From the NCBI GenBank assembly GCA_026394375.1, contig JAPKYJ010000004.1:33138-97137 (forward strand): a DNA stretch of 64,000 nt. The letters are read 5' to 3'. Shown here piece after piece: positions 17,280-25,746 of the stretch; position 1 is the stretch's first letter, and every line of letters starts with the position of its first letter. The notes beneath the pieces are model-generated. The model worked only from the letters and a program-made list of their open reading frames with translations. It did no database searches and was not told the DNA's origin. The position numbers were made by a program, and so were the translations under genes. The stretch is from Methanomassiliicoccales archaeon (lineage in GTDB: Archaea; Thermoplasmatota; Thermoplasmata; Methanomassiliicoccales; UBA472).

Positions 17280-18191
17280 ATGAAAGCGGTCATTCCTGCT
17301 GCTGGCCATGGGACCAGGTTCCTGCCATTGACCAAAGGACAACCGAAGGAGATGCTGCCGGTGGTCGACAAACCGACCATCCAGTACGTGGTGGAGGAAG
17401 CCATCGCCGCTGGCGTCGACGACATCATCATAATCACCGGACGAGACAAGCGGGCGATAGAGGACCATTTCGACAGATCATCCGAGCTGGAGCATTTCCT
17501 CAAGGAACATGGCAAGGAGAGAGAGCTGAAGCAGGTGCAGGAGATCTCCAGCCTGGCAGAGATCCATTACGTCCGGCAGAAGACGCCCCGAGGGCTGGGC
17601 GATGCCATCTACTGCGCGCGAAAGCACGTGGGCGATGAGCCTTTCGCCGTCATGCTGGGCGATACCATCCACGTGAGCGAGGTGCCAGTGGTCAAGCAAC
17701 TCATGAACGTGCAGCACCAGGTGGGCGGATCGGTCATCGCCGTAGAGCAGGTGCTCAGGGAGAAGATCAAGGACTACGGCATCATCGCCGGCAACCGTGT
17801 CCGGGACCGCCTGTACAAGGTCATGGACCTAGTGGAGAAGCCTCAGCCCGACGCCGCACCATCGAACATCGCCATCGCTGGAACCTACGTTCTATCACCG
17901 GGAATCTTCGAGTGCATCGAGCGCACCAAGCCCGGGTACAACAACGAGATACAGTTGACCGATGCTCTCCGCCTCCTGATGCAGAAGGAGGACATCCATG
18001 CTTGGCAGTTCCACGGCAAGCGGTACGACGTTGGGGACATGCTCGGCTGGATGAGGACGAACTTCGAGCTCACGCTGAAGAGCGATGCCTACGGAAAACA
18101 GCTGAAAGAGTTCTTGACACCGTTGCTGAACGATTCCGAAGGGACCTGTTCGTTCGAGCTTCCCTCGGAGAAGCCATCGATAGAGAAGTAG
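17280..18191 (+). CDS. galU: UTP-glucose-1-phosphate uridylyltransferase
   Basis: Makes UDP-glucose from UTP and glucose 1-phosphate. It starts MKAVIPAAGHGTRFLPLTKG and has QPKEMLPVVDKPTIQYVVEE, TPRGLGDAIYCARKHVGDEP and VMLGDTI, all as in bacterial-type GalU. It has 303 residues. It is co-transcribed with the UDP-glucose dehydrogenase, so the pair forms a UDP-glucuronate supply module for the glycan cluster. Confidence 0.94.
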   Translation: MKAVIPAAGHGTRFLPLTKGQPKEMLPVVDKPTIQYVVEEAIAAGVDDIIIITGRDKRAIEDHFDRSSELEHFLKEHGKERELKQVQEISSLAEIHYVRQKTPRGLGDAIYCARKHVGDEPFAVMLGDTIHVSEVPVVKQLMNVQHQVGGSVIAVEQVLREKIKDYGIIAGNRVRDRLYKVMDLVEKPQPDAAPSNIAIAGTYVLSPGIFECIERTKPGYNNEIQLTDALRLLMQKEDIHAWQFHGKRYDVGDMLGWMRTNFELTLKSDAYGKQLKEFLTPLLNDSEGTCSFELPSEKPSIEK

Positions 18192-18313
18192 TCTGCCAGA
18201 ATCGAAATCCCGAGCTCGTTCTCAGCCCTATCGACGATATTCCGCTGCCAATATCTGATTTGGGAATAGATTGGAATACCAGTGCGTGCCTAATATCAGG
18301 CGAGGACGAGAGA

Positions 18314-18517
18314 ATGGTGGAGCGCAAGAAGGACGAGAAGACGGTGGAGTGCTCTCTATGCGCACCTTTCGAACAGACTGGCACCTGGCGCTGCGCGGAC
18401 TGCGGGGCGATGAACATCAACAAGTGGAAAGAGTGCTGGAAATGCGAATCGCCGCGCGTCCTGGAGGATTTGGGCACTAGCGTCACCCCAGAATCGCCCG
18501 GGGAAGGACCAGGATGA
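18314..18517 (+). CDS. Small zinc-finger protein, RanBP2-like (67 aa)
   Basis: Begins MVERKKDEKTVECSLC. The core WRCADCGAMNINKWKECWKC fits W-x-C-x2-C-x3-N-x6-C-x2-C, the pattern of RanBP2-type zinc fingers; another C-x2-C pair precedes it. The gene starts 122 nt after galU; ATG 18314 is preceded by GAGGACGAGAG as a weak ribosome site. The open frame extends upstream inside galU, but that part is non-coding in character. In eukaryotes such fingers bind ubiquitin or single-stranded RNA; the role here is unknown. Confidence 0.6.
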   Translation: MVERKKDEKTVECSLCAPFEQTGTWRCADCGAMNINKWKECWKCESPRVLEDLGTSVTPESPGEGPG

Positions 18518-18753
18518 AAGGCGGTCTTTCTCACGGTGGATGCTTGGCGATAGGGCCGCTCAGGATCGTGGTCCTTGTAGGGATGGGCTTTTGTTGATGG
18601 AAGCGAATGACGTCGGCGAACCGGAGGAGATCTCTTGAAGCCCCTTGCCCGCCTGGGAATAAGCAAAGGTCAGCCTAAGAAGATACCTTATGGACGACAC
18701 ACCTACGGTCCGGAGCCGCAGATCGTGGGGCTGGAATGTCTGAGAGGGAAGCC
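18518..18753. other. Intergenic stretch between convergent genes
   Basis: About 240 nt between the zinc-finger gene and the end of rmlA, which face each other. I see no gene and no clear terminator hairpin with a T run. Confidence 0.4.
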
Positions 18754-19827
18754 CTAGATCGACAGCTGCGAGTTCTCTCCTAGGACGAGGCGGCTTCCTT
18801 TGGGCAGCTTTCCATCATCTGAAACGATGCGACATCCCGCCCCGATGAGCGAGTCCACGATCTTGCGGTGGCACTCGACGTACGTCTGTCCGATCAGAAT
18901 GGAGGCCTCGATCTCTCCCCCGATGATCGTGCATCCGTCGCCTATGGCGGAGTACGGTCCCACGTAGGTACCGGGCCCGATGATGCAATCCTTTCCGATG
19001 ATGGCCGGGCCTCTGACCATCGAGCCCTTCTTGATCACCGTGCCTTTTCCTATCCTCACTTTGCCGATGATCTCCGCTCCCTCCTCCACCAGGCCTTCGT
19101 TTCCACCTTTCAGTTCACCCAGCACCAGGTGGTTGGCCAAAAGAATGTCCTCCGGCTTGCCGGTGTCCTTCCACCAACCTCGCACTTGTCTGGCCTTGAC
19201 CTTGCCGGTCTTCTTGCGCAGCGTGTCGATGGCGTCGGTTATCTCCAGCTCGTTCCGCCAGGAAGGCTTCAGCTGCTTGATGATGGGAAAGACGCTCTTT
19301 CTCAGGAAGTAGATGCCGATGAGGGCCAGGTTGCTCTTCGGTTGCTTGGGCTTCTCCACCAAGGAAATGATGTTGCCCTGCGCATCCAGCTCCGCGATGC
19401 CGAAGGCCGATGGGTTGGGAACGGGGCACAAGGCCACCATGCCCTCGCAGTCGGAACGCTCGAACTCCTCCGCCATGTACTTTATGCCGCCAGTGAGGAT
19501 GTTGTCGCCAAGATAGACAACGAACGGCTCATCGCCCATGAAGCCCTCGGCGCATCCCACCGCGTGCGCGATGCCTTTTGGCTCGCCCTGTACGATGTAA
19601 GTGATCTTGACGCCGAAAGCGCTCCCATCGCCCAGAAGCTCTCTCACCTTCTCAGGCATGTTGTTGCCCAGTATCACACCGATCTCCTTCACGCCAGCGT
19701 CCCTCAGGTCCTCCAGGCAGTAGAGGATGTTCGGTTTGTTCGCTATCGGTATGAGCTGTTTCGGCCCGGTGTGCGTGAGCGGCCTCAGGCGGGTGCCGCT
19801 CCCTCCGGCCAGTATCAGACCTTTCAT
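18754..19827 (-). CDS. rmlA: Glucose-1-phosphate thymidylyltransferase, long form
   Basis: First enzyme of dTDP-rhamnose synthesis. The catalytic domain starts MKGLILAGGSGTRLRPLTHT, then GPKQLIPIANKPNILYCLED and FVVYLGDNIL. After residue ~240 comes a left-handed beta-helix region with hexapeptide-like repeats (IGKVRIGKGTVIKKG, IIGKDCIIGPGTYVGPYSAI), typical of the long archaeal/actinobacterial form. I start at ATG 19827, overlapping the rmlD stop as ATGA; the upstream extension in this frame is rmlD out of frame. 357 residues. Confidence 0.93.
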   Translation of the reverse strand: MKGLILAGGSGTRLRPLTHTGPKQLIPIANKPNILYCLEDLRDAGVKEIGVILGNNMPEKVRELLGDGSAFGVKITYIVQGEPKGIAHAVGCAEGFMGDEPFVVYLGDNILTGGIKYMAEEFERSDCEGMVALCPVPNPSAFGIAELDAQGNIISLVEKPKQPKSNLALIGIYFLRKSVFPIIKQLKPSWRNELEITDAIDTLRKKTGKVKARQVRGWWKDTGKPEDILLANHLVLGELKGGNEGLVEEGAEIIGKVRIGKGTVIKKGSMVRGPAIIGKDCIIGPGTYVGPYSAIGDGCTIIGGEIEASILIGQTYVECHRKIVDSLIGAGCRIVSDDGKLPKGSRLVLGENSQLSI

Positions 19828-20720
19828 GTCGTTCCCTCCGTTCTCCTCATATCCAGTAAACCCTCTCTCAAAGTAAGCATGTTGCGTCCGATGGCCTTCT
19901 GCACCTTGTCCACGTCCAAGCAGGAACGGTCCGGGCGCTTGGCGTCGAAGCGCATCTCCTCCCTTCGTCCTATCTTGATCAGGGAGCGGTCCAGATCGAA
20001 GACCTCGGCTACCTGCATTCCTATCTCGTAGCGCGAGAGGCACTCCGGGCCGGTGGTGTGGTAGACGCCCTCGCGTCCCTGGGACATGAGATCCACCATG
20101 ACACCGGCAGCATGAGGCGCGTAGGTGGGCGAGACCCACTGGTCCTTGAGCAGCTTGATCTCCTTGCCCGAGCGCAGGGAATCGATGATCCAGGTAACGA
20201 AGTTGCTCTTATTGGCCGCGCGGTTCCAGCCGTAGAGGACGCACACCCGGCAGACCAGATTGTCCGAGGATGCTTCCAGCGTCGCCCTCTCCCCCTCCAG
20301 CTTGCTGCGCGAGTAGGCGGAGATCGGCTCCGGTTTGTCTGTTTCTCTGTAAGGCGTCTGGCTCAGCCCGTTGAAGATGTAGTCCGTGGAGACATAGAGG
20401 AGCTTTGCCTTAGTTTCAGCACAAGCCTGGGCGACGTTCCTCGTTCCTTCGGCATTGATCCTCATGGCCAAGGATGGCTCTCGCTCGCATTGGTCCACGT
20501 TGGTCATGGCCGCAGGCAGGTAGACCTCTTCCGGCCGGAGGGAGCGCAAGAGGGCGAGAGTGGCCCGGGCATCGGTGAGATCCAGCTTCACCCTCTGTCC
20601 TTCGACCTTCGGCATCGATTCGCGATAAGTGGAAATGACCTCCCGGCCGGACCGAACCGCCTCCAGGACCAGATAATGGCCTAGGAGCGAGGCACCTCCG
20701 ATCACCAGCGCACGGGTCAT
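19824..20720 (-). CDS. rmlD: dTDP-4-dehydrorhamnose reductase
   Basis: SDR enzyme that reduces dTDP-4-keto-L-rhamnose to dTDP-L-rhamnose. Visible are RALVIGGASLLGHYLVLEAV (the GxxGxxG loop with Ser at one position), LPAAMTNVDQCEREPSLAMR, LLYVSTDYIFNGLSQTPYRE and ISAYSRSKLEGE (YxxxK). 298 residues. Coupled to rmlA by ATGA and divergent from rmlC across 116 nt. Confidence 0.92.
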   Translation of the reverse strand: MTRALVIGGASLLGHYLVLEAVRSGREVISTYRESMPKVEGQRVKLDLTDARATLALLRSLRPEEVYLPAAMTNVDQCEREPSLAMRINAEGTRNVAQACAETKAKLLYVSTDYIFNGLSQTPYRETDKPEPISAYSRSKLEGERATLEASSDNLVCRVCVLYGWNRAANKSNFVTWIIDSLRSGKEIKLLKDQWVSPTYAPHAAGVMVDLMSQGREGVYHTTGPECLSRYEIGMQVAEVFDLDRSLIKIGRREEMRFDAKRPDRSCLDVDKVQKAIGRNMLTLREGLLDMRRTEGTT

Positions 20721-20836
20721 GCAGAACGAAATCCCGCCTCCAGGTAATAAATGGTGAGCCTCGGTTCGCCTGGGACGAAGGGTCGATCGAATGTCAACAT
20801 TATTTATTCGCTCCTCGTTATCCTCTTTGGGATAGC
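20721..20836. promoter_or_regulatory. Divergent promoter region of the dTDP-rhamnose genes
   Basis: For rmlC, CATTATTTATTCGC around 20800-20813 is a TATA candidate about 30 nt before ATG 20837. For rmlD, the minus strand reads CATTTATTACC at about 20742-20752, again about 27 nt before the rmlD ATG. Both genes would have short or no leaders. A single region therefore controls all four rml genes. Confidence 0.5.
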
Positions 20837-21304
20837 ATGGCCAAGAAGACGATCGAGGGTGTCAAGACCAGGGAGCTGAAGCCGATCACCGACGAGCGAG
20901 GATGGCTGATGGAGATCTTACGCAGCGACTGGGAGGAGTTCGAGAAGTTCGGACAGGTCTACATGACCACCTGCTATCCAGGCATGATCAAGGCCTGGCA
21001 CTATCACAAGTCGCAGACGGACCATTTCATCTGCATCAGGGGCATGGCCAAGGTGGTGCTCTTTGATTCGCGAGATGGCTCTTCCACGAAAGGAGTGGTC
21101 AACGAGTTCTTCATGGGAGAGAAGAACCGCATGCTGCTCAAGATCCCGGCCCTGGTGTACCACGGCTTCAAGGGCATGGGCACCGAGGAATGCTGGATAT
21201 TGAACGTGCCCACCAAGACCTACAATCATGAGAACCCGGACGAATACCGCCTGCCCTTTGATTCCAAGAACGTGCCCTACGACTGGGACGCCAAGATGGG
21301 ATGA
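20837..21304 (+). CDS. rmlC: dTDP-4-dehydrorhamnose 3,5-epimerase-type cupin
   Basis: Cupin of 155 residues. KAWHYHKSQTDHFICIRG carries the His-rich active-site strand (H55, H57), and LLKIPALVYHGFKGMGTEEC the conserved VxHGF strand. At 155 residues it is shorter than typical bacterial RmlC (about 180). The stop overlaps the rmlB start as ATGA. Given rmlA, rmlB and rmlD next to it, the C3/C5 epimerase role is most likely; a single-position epimerase or isomerase of the same family is the alternative. Confidence 0.86.
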   Translation: MAKKTIEGVKTRELKPITDERGWLMEILRSDWEEFEKFGQVYMTTCYPGMIKAWHYHKSQTDHFICIRGMAKVVLFDSRDGSSTKGVVNEFFMGEKNRMLLKIPALVYHGFKGMGTEECWILNVPTKTYNHENPDEYRLPFDSKNVPYDWDAKMG

Positions 21305-22302
21305 GCATGAAGCTCCTGGTCACAGGAGGAATGGGCTTCATCGGGTCCAACTTCGTGCGCCACATGCTGCGCCAGCACCAGGACCTGGAGATCGTCAACC
21401 TGGACAAGCTCACCTACGCCGGCAACCAGAAGAACCTGGAGGACGTGCGCGAGCGGCATCGGTTCGTGCACGGGGATGTGTGCGATCCTTCTCTGGTCGA
21501 TAGCATCATGCAAGGTTGCGATGCCGTGGTGCATTTCGCCGCTGAGACCCACGTCGACCGGAGCATTTCCTATGCCGGGGAATTCGTCAGAACGGACGTC
21601 CAAGGGACGTTCGTCATGCTGGAGGCGGCCCGAAGGCACGGAATCAAACGCTTCATCCACATCTCCACCGACGAGGTGTACGGCGAGGCGGTGGAACGTC
21701 CTTGCCTGGAGAACGACCCGCTCATGCCCAAGAGCCCCTACGCCGCCAGCAAGGCCGGCGCGGACCGCCTGGCCTTCTCGTACTTCGCTACCTACGGGCT
21801 GCCGGTCATCATCACTCGCTGCTCCAACAACTATGGTCCGTACCAGTACCCGGAGAAGCTCATCCCTCTCTTCGTGACGAACGCCATGGAGGGGAAGCCG
21901 CTCCCCGTCTACGGCACTGGCAAGAACACCAGGGACTGGATCTACGTCGATGATCATTGCTCTGCAATCGAAGCGCTGCTGGACTCCCGAGGAATGGACG
22001 GTGAGGTGTTCAACGTCTCCGCGGGAGAGGAGCACTCGGTGCTGGACATCGCCGACACCATCCTGAGCAAGATGAAGTTGTCCAAGGACGCCCTGCAGTT
22101 CGTGAGCGACCGGCCGGGGCATGTGCTGCGCCATGCCGTCGACTCCACCAAGCTAAGGAAGGTTGGATGGAAGCCCAAGCACTCCTTCGCTGCATCGATG
22201 TCCCGCACCATCGATTGGTACGTCGACCACCCAGACTGGTGGAAGCCCATCAAATCCGGCGAGTTCCGGAAGTACTACGAGGAGCAGTACGGCAAGCGTT
22301 GA
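21301..22302 (+). CDS. rmlB: dTDP-glucose 4,6-dehydratase
   Basis: Extended SDR of 333 residues. It shows LLVTGGMGFIGSNFVRHML, VVHFAAETHVDRSI, FIHISTDEVYGE (the Thr-Asp-Glu catalytic loop), SPYAASKAGADRLAF (YxxxK) and TRCSNNYGPYQYPEKLIPLF, a textbook RmlB pattern. Start ATG 21301 overlaps the rmlC stop; MKLL at 21307 is the alternative. Completes the dTDP-L-rhamnose pathway. Confidence 0.95.
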   Translation: MSMKLLVTGGMGFIGSNFVRHMLRQHQDLEIVNLDKLTYAGNQKNLEDVRERHRFVHGDVCDPSLVDSIMQGCDAVVHFAAETHVDRSISYAGEFVRTDVQGTFVMLEAARRHGIKRFIHISTDEVYGEAVERPCLENDPLMPKSPYAASKAGADRLAFSYFATYGLPVIITRCSNNYGPYQYPEKLIPLFVTNAMEGKPLPVYGTGKNTRDWIYVDDHCSAIEALLDSRGMDGEVFNVSAGEEHSVLDIADTILSKMKLSKDALQFVSDRPGHVLRHAVDSTKLRKVGWKPKHSFAASMSRTIDWYVDHPDWWKPIKSGEFRKYYEEQYGKR

Positions 22303-22310
22303 TCCCGTTC

Positions 22311-22586
22311 TCAGGCCATGTAGTCCCTGAGGGACTTGAGGTCCACCGAGAGGGTGATCATGTCCCCCACGGCCGCCACCGCCTCTTTTCTCAGAGCTAG
22401 CGTCCGAGGCTTCATGAACGGCTTCTTGATGCCGAGGGTCACCCCGACCTCCTTGCCCAACGACACCTTGATCTTGGTGACCGACCAACCAGCAGTATCC
22501 ACGCTCACTCCTACGATGGTGCCTAGTCGCTTTCCGTCCTTGGTGATGATGGCCTTGCCGTTGCTGCAGTTGAAGTCCAAGCTCAT
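22311..22586 (-). CDS. PRC-barrel domain protein
   Basis: Small beta-barrel protein of about 91 residues from ATG 22586. The PRC-barrel core includes GKRLGTIVGVSVDTAGW, SVTKIKVSLGKEVG and GDMITLSVDLKSLRDYM. An AGGG sequence 7 nt before ATG 22586 supports that start; the frame stays open to 22679 but the extra residues do not look conserved. A TATA-like AATTATTGATA lies near 22621-22631. A paralog with a similar DxxxW...KIxLxK pattern sits at 39.4 kb. The role of archaeal PRC-barrel proteins is poorly defined (RNA or protein binding). Confidence 0.75.
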   Translation of the reverse strand: MSLDFNCSNGKAIITKDGKRLGTIVGVSVDTAGWSVTKIKVSLGKEVGVTLGIKKPFMKPRTLALRKEAVAAVGDMITLSVDLKSLRDYMA

Positions 22587-22679
22587 GTGCATCCCTGCGA
22601 GGACATGTCGCTGGTCGGTTATCAATAATTCGCACTCGCTCTGTCCGATACCAAAGGGCGTTCGGCGAGCAGCTAGCAT

Positions 22680-22895
22680 CTATCGTTTCAGCAGGATTGA
22701 CAGCATGGCCACGACCAGGAACGCCACCCCTCCCCAGAAGATGCTCCCGGACAAGAACCAGACCACTATAGCTACGACGGCGGCGGGGAAGAAGTAGATC
22801 AGGGCGCCAACGATGAAAGCCAACAGGACGATGCCTACGACGATGAAGAACAAGGCCAATAGCAGCCCCACCAGTCCGACGACCTCGAAGACCAC
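22680..22895 (-). CDS. Small hydrophobic membrane protein (71 aa)
   Basis: Nearly all hydrophobic, with two to three membrane spans: residues about 4-38 (possibly two), then 39-66. It ends SILLKR. Its stop is adjacent to the next open frame. No soluble domain and no recognised family. Composition and placement support a real gene; the function is unknown. Confidence 0.55.
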   Translation of the reverse strand: MVFEVVGLVGLLLALFFIVVGIVLLAFIVGALIYFFPAAVVAIVVWFLSGSIFWGGVAFLVVAMLSILLKR

Positions 22896-23025
22896 CAGTC
22901 ATTCCCCCGGTTACACTCTAGTTCTATTGCAGCCCTCGGTATATGGGCGTTTCGGCTTGATGGCTCCCTCTTACCTGAACGAGATAGGGAGATGATCTGG
23001 TAGGATCGTCACCGAGGCTGTTCGG

Positions 23026-24966
23026 TCATACCAGGGGCAGCTCGACCACGAACTTCGCTCCTTGGCTGTGGTCTCCCTTGACGCGGTCGTCCGCCCAGAC
23101 CTTCCCATGATAGCGCTCTGCAAGGGCCCTCACAATGGAAAGCCCGAGCCCGGTGGATTTGCTTGCCTTGCCTGAGCTCTCGGAAAAGTGGCGCTCGAAG
23201 ACTTTCCATTTCTTGTCGTCCGGTATGCCAGGCCCCTCGTCCTCCACCTCCACTCGGGCGAGGTGACGCTTCTGGTCCATGGAGACCCGCACCCTCACGG
23301 GCTTGGGGGAGGAGAACTTCACCGCGTTGGTGATGAGATTGCTGAATATCTCCGGCAAGGCCTCATCGGCTAGGACGTGGAGTGGTCCTTTGGCGTCCAC
23401 CTCGTTCTCTTGGAACGTGATTTTCGCGTTGCTGTAACGGGCCTGAGCGGTCGAGATCGCACTCCGCACGGAGACCGAAAGGGATGTGGCGATCAGGGCT
23501 CTCTCGGCTCCCTCTGCCGCTCTGGCTAGTACTCCGACGTCATGAATGAAATTCTCGAGCCGGGCATTGGCCCCGGTCATCTTCATTAGATAGGCGGACC
23601 GCTTCTCAATGGACAGGTTCTTGCGGGAAAGGCACTCCAAATAAGAGTGTATCGGCGTCATGTAGTTGAGGATGTCGTGTAGAAGGATGTCATTGAAAAG
23701 CTCCTGCAGATCCTTCGAGCGTCGGACGGCCTCACTGAGCAACGCGTTCTCGAAGGCGAAACCGAAGAGCGAACCGGCGTAGACGAGCGCGCTGGTCTCT
23801 TCCTGATCTATGAAAGGTTGGTCTGAGCATAGGCACATGACCCCCACCACCTGCGACCGCCCCTTCAAGGGGATGATCACCCCGTACTTCTTGGCACCCA
23901 GAGCGTCCTCATACTCCGTGCCTGCGACGTCTTCCGGCAGGAATAGAGGTTCCTGCGCTGCCATGGCCATCTGGGCCAGTCTCTTGCTGATCAAGTCCTC
24001 GCCCTCCAGGGCGGGCTCACCGATGCTCGCCACCAGCCTGGTCTCTCCTTTGGGTAGCACTTGCAAGGCCATGCCTCGCTTGAAGGCGAAGTGTGAGGAC
24101 AGAAGGGCCAGTCCTTTCTCCATTAGAAGCTTCGGCTCCGGACCGGAGGAGGTGAGATAGCCGATATCGGTCTGCACTGCCAGAAGGCGGTTTTGGGCCA
24201 AGAGCAGCTCAGACAGCTCCTCCTTGGCCGTGATGTCGTGCCCGATGCCGATCACGCCGGTCATCCGACCTTCGTTGTCCGATACTGTGCTGGTGGACCA
24301 GACAATCCTCAGCTTCTTACCCGTCTTGGTCACTGCCGTCGAATCGGAACTGCGGATCATGGGGGCCATTTTCTCATAGTCCACGTTCTTCATGCTGGCC
24401 ATGTTCATGGCATCTACTAGATTCGTCTCCAGCATGCTGCTACCTAGCATTTCTTCCTTAGAGTAGCCCAGGGTCTTCTGAGCACCGCTGTTGAAGGTAG
24501 TGATCCGGTAGTGGTTGTCGACACCGATGATGATGCTCGGGGACCTCTCGATGAAATCGCTGAATCGTTCCATCTCCGCCCTCACCTTCGCCTGCAGCTC
24601 TTCTTCCTCGGTCACATCGCGGATGATGGCTTGCACGCACTGGAACTGTCCGTTTTCGAGCAGGGCAGATGTTCTAGCATCGATCCTCCTCTTCTCGCCG
24701 GTCTTGGTGATGGCGGTGAGGCGGTATTGCTTGGGTGCGTCCCTTCCCTCCATCCTGTCCTTCAGATACCCAAGGACCTCTTTGAGCGACTCCGGTGCCA
24801 CCAGCTCCGAGAGGCTCATCCCCACGATCTCTGAGGGTTCATAGCCGAGGATGGACTTGCAGGCCGGGTTCGAATACTGCACCTTGGCCGATGGGTCGAT
24901 CTGGACGATGAGCTCCTGCGCGTTCTCCACTATGCTCTGAAAATCGAGTTTCTGCAGCGATACCAA
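23026..24966 (-). CDS. PAS-PAS-GAF sensor histidine kinase
   Basis: Soluble sensor kinase of 646 residues without membrane spans. PAS 1 is at about 8-125 and PAS 2 at 135-250, each ending in a PAC-like IIRDVTEEEE or GIGHDITAKEE. A GAF domain follows at about 265-410. The dimerisation helix has NDILLHDILNYM, with His430 as likely phospho-acceptor. The HATPase domain has NLITNAVKFS (N box), EDEGPGIPDDKK (G1) and STGLGLSIVRALA (G2). No receiver domain and no response regulator is next to it, so the partner is elsewhere. It senses a cytoplasmic signal by inference. Confidence 0.93.
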   Translation of the reverse strand: MVSLQKLDFQSIVENAQELIVQIDPSAKVQYSNPACKSILGYEPSEIVGMSLSELVAPESLKEVLGYLKDRMEGRDAPKQYRLTAITKTGEKRRIDARTSALLENGQFQCVQAIIRDVTEEEELQAKVRAEMERFSDFIERSPSIIIGVDNHYRITTFNSGAQKTLGYSKEEMLGSSMLETNLVDAMNMASMKNVDYEKMAPMIRSSDSTAVTKTGKKLRIVWSTSTVSDNEGRMTGVIGIGHDITAKEELSELLLAQNRLLAVQTDIGYLTSSGPEPKLLMEKGLALLSSHFAFKRGMALQVLPKGETRLVASIGEPALEGEDLISKRLAQMAMAAQEPLFLPEDVAGTEYEDALGAKKYGVIIPLKGRSQVVGVMCLCSDQPFIDQEETSALVYAGSLFGFAFENALLSEAVRRSKDLQELFNDILLHDILNYMTPIHSYLECLSRKNLSIEKRSAYLMKMTGANARLENFIHDVGVLARAAEGAERALIATSLSVSVRSAISTAQARYSNAKITFQENEVDAKGPLHVLADEALPEIFSNLITNAVKFSSPKPVRVRVSMDQKRHLARVEVEDEGPGIPDDKKWKVFERHFSESSGKASKSTGLGLSIVRALAERYHGKVWADDRVKGDHSQGAKFVVELPLV

Positions 24967-25033
24967 CTCCTAGGCGGTGTTCGGACTAAGCAAGGAAGCC
25001 GAAAGTCAGTCTCATCGATCCGCGACCTCGGGC

Positions 25034-25405
25034 TCATGCCCCGATGGCATTGGTGCGGACGGAATCCATCACGAAATTCGATTCCACGTCGTAGTTGTAG
25101 TCTTCCACCGTGCCGTCGATCATCTGCAGCCTGGCCTTGACCTTGTTCTTCTCGAAGATGATCTGCGCGTTGAGCACTCTGGAGCGGTACACAGACATGC
25201 GCTTTCCCGCACGGGTCAACTTGCGCTCGTCGCAGATCAGAAGCCCAGCGTCCTCCAGAACGCGGATCTTGCGGTAACAGGCGGCGATAGGGATGTTGAG
25301 CTTCTCACTGAGGTCGAAAGCGCTCTTGGGCTTGCCCATGGTCGCCAGGAGTATCTTGGCGGTGTATTCTTCCGTCAACAGCCTTGAGGTTTCGAGGGCG
25401 TGCAT
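25034..25405 (-). CDS. Winged-helix transcriptional regulator (ArsR-like)
   Basis: 123 residues from MHALETSRLLTEEY. The wHTH covers about residues 12-80: AKILLATMGKPKSAFDLSEK, then IPIAACYRKIRVLEDAGLLI (recognition helix) and DERKLTRAGKRMSVYRS (wing). The C-terminal part FEKNKVKARLQMIDGTVEDY is a small sensing region. I choose ATG 25405: AAGGTGG lies 6-7 nt before it, and a TATA-like ATTTAAATA sits at about 25444-25453, so the longer frame from 25471 is ruled out. It might act with the kinase gene downstream (67 nt gap). Confidence 0.8.
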   Translation of the reverse strand: MHALETSRLLTEEYTAKILLATMGKPKSAFDLSEKLNIPIAACYRKIRVLEDAGLLICDERKLTRAGKRMSVYRSRVLNAQIIFEKNKVKARLQMIDGTVEDYNYDVESNFVMDSVRTNAIGA

Positions 25406-25671
25406 CTGTTCCACCTTGTGAAGGCATCTAGCCCGGTGGTATCTATTTAAATAATCAGAGATGAGAATCACTTTTGATTCGAGTGAAATAGGTCAAGCCA
25501 GACGTCACGGAAATAGAAGAGGTTTGAGGTGACTAGAACAGCCCGGATATCAAAAGGGAGAACCAGGTCTTTGAACGACACGGTTGCCATACCGGAGGTA
25601 AGAAGCGGTCCAAACGATCCGTGTTGAAAGTGATTCTGACCGGCTTTGCTCACCTTGTGTCGCCAAGGAAG

Positions 25672-25692
25672 CCCACAGGCTTTAGCCGTGGG
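25672..25692. repeat. Left-end hairpin of the TnpB element
   Basis: CCCACAGGCTTTAGCCGTGGG folds as a nested stem: CCCAC with GTGGG and GGCT with AGCC, closed by a very short loop. Such subterminal hairpins mark IS200/IS605 ends and are recognised by TnpA. Confidence 0.75.
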
Positions 25693-25746
25693 AGGAATTG
25701 GCGGCCTTAAGTTATAAGTATATTGAAGCCCACAGGCTATATCCTC

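Noticed and set aside
19828..20139. N-terminal extension of rmlA to 20139
   Set aside because: That part is rmlD read out of frame; the nucleotidyltransferase motif starts exactly at ATG 19827.
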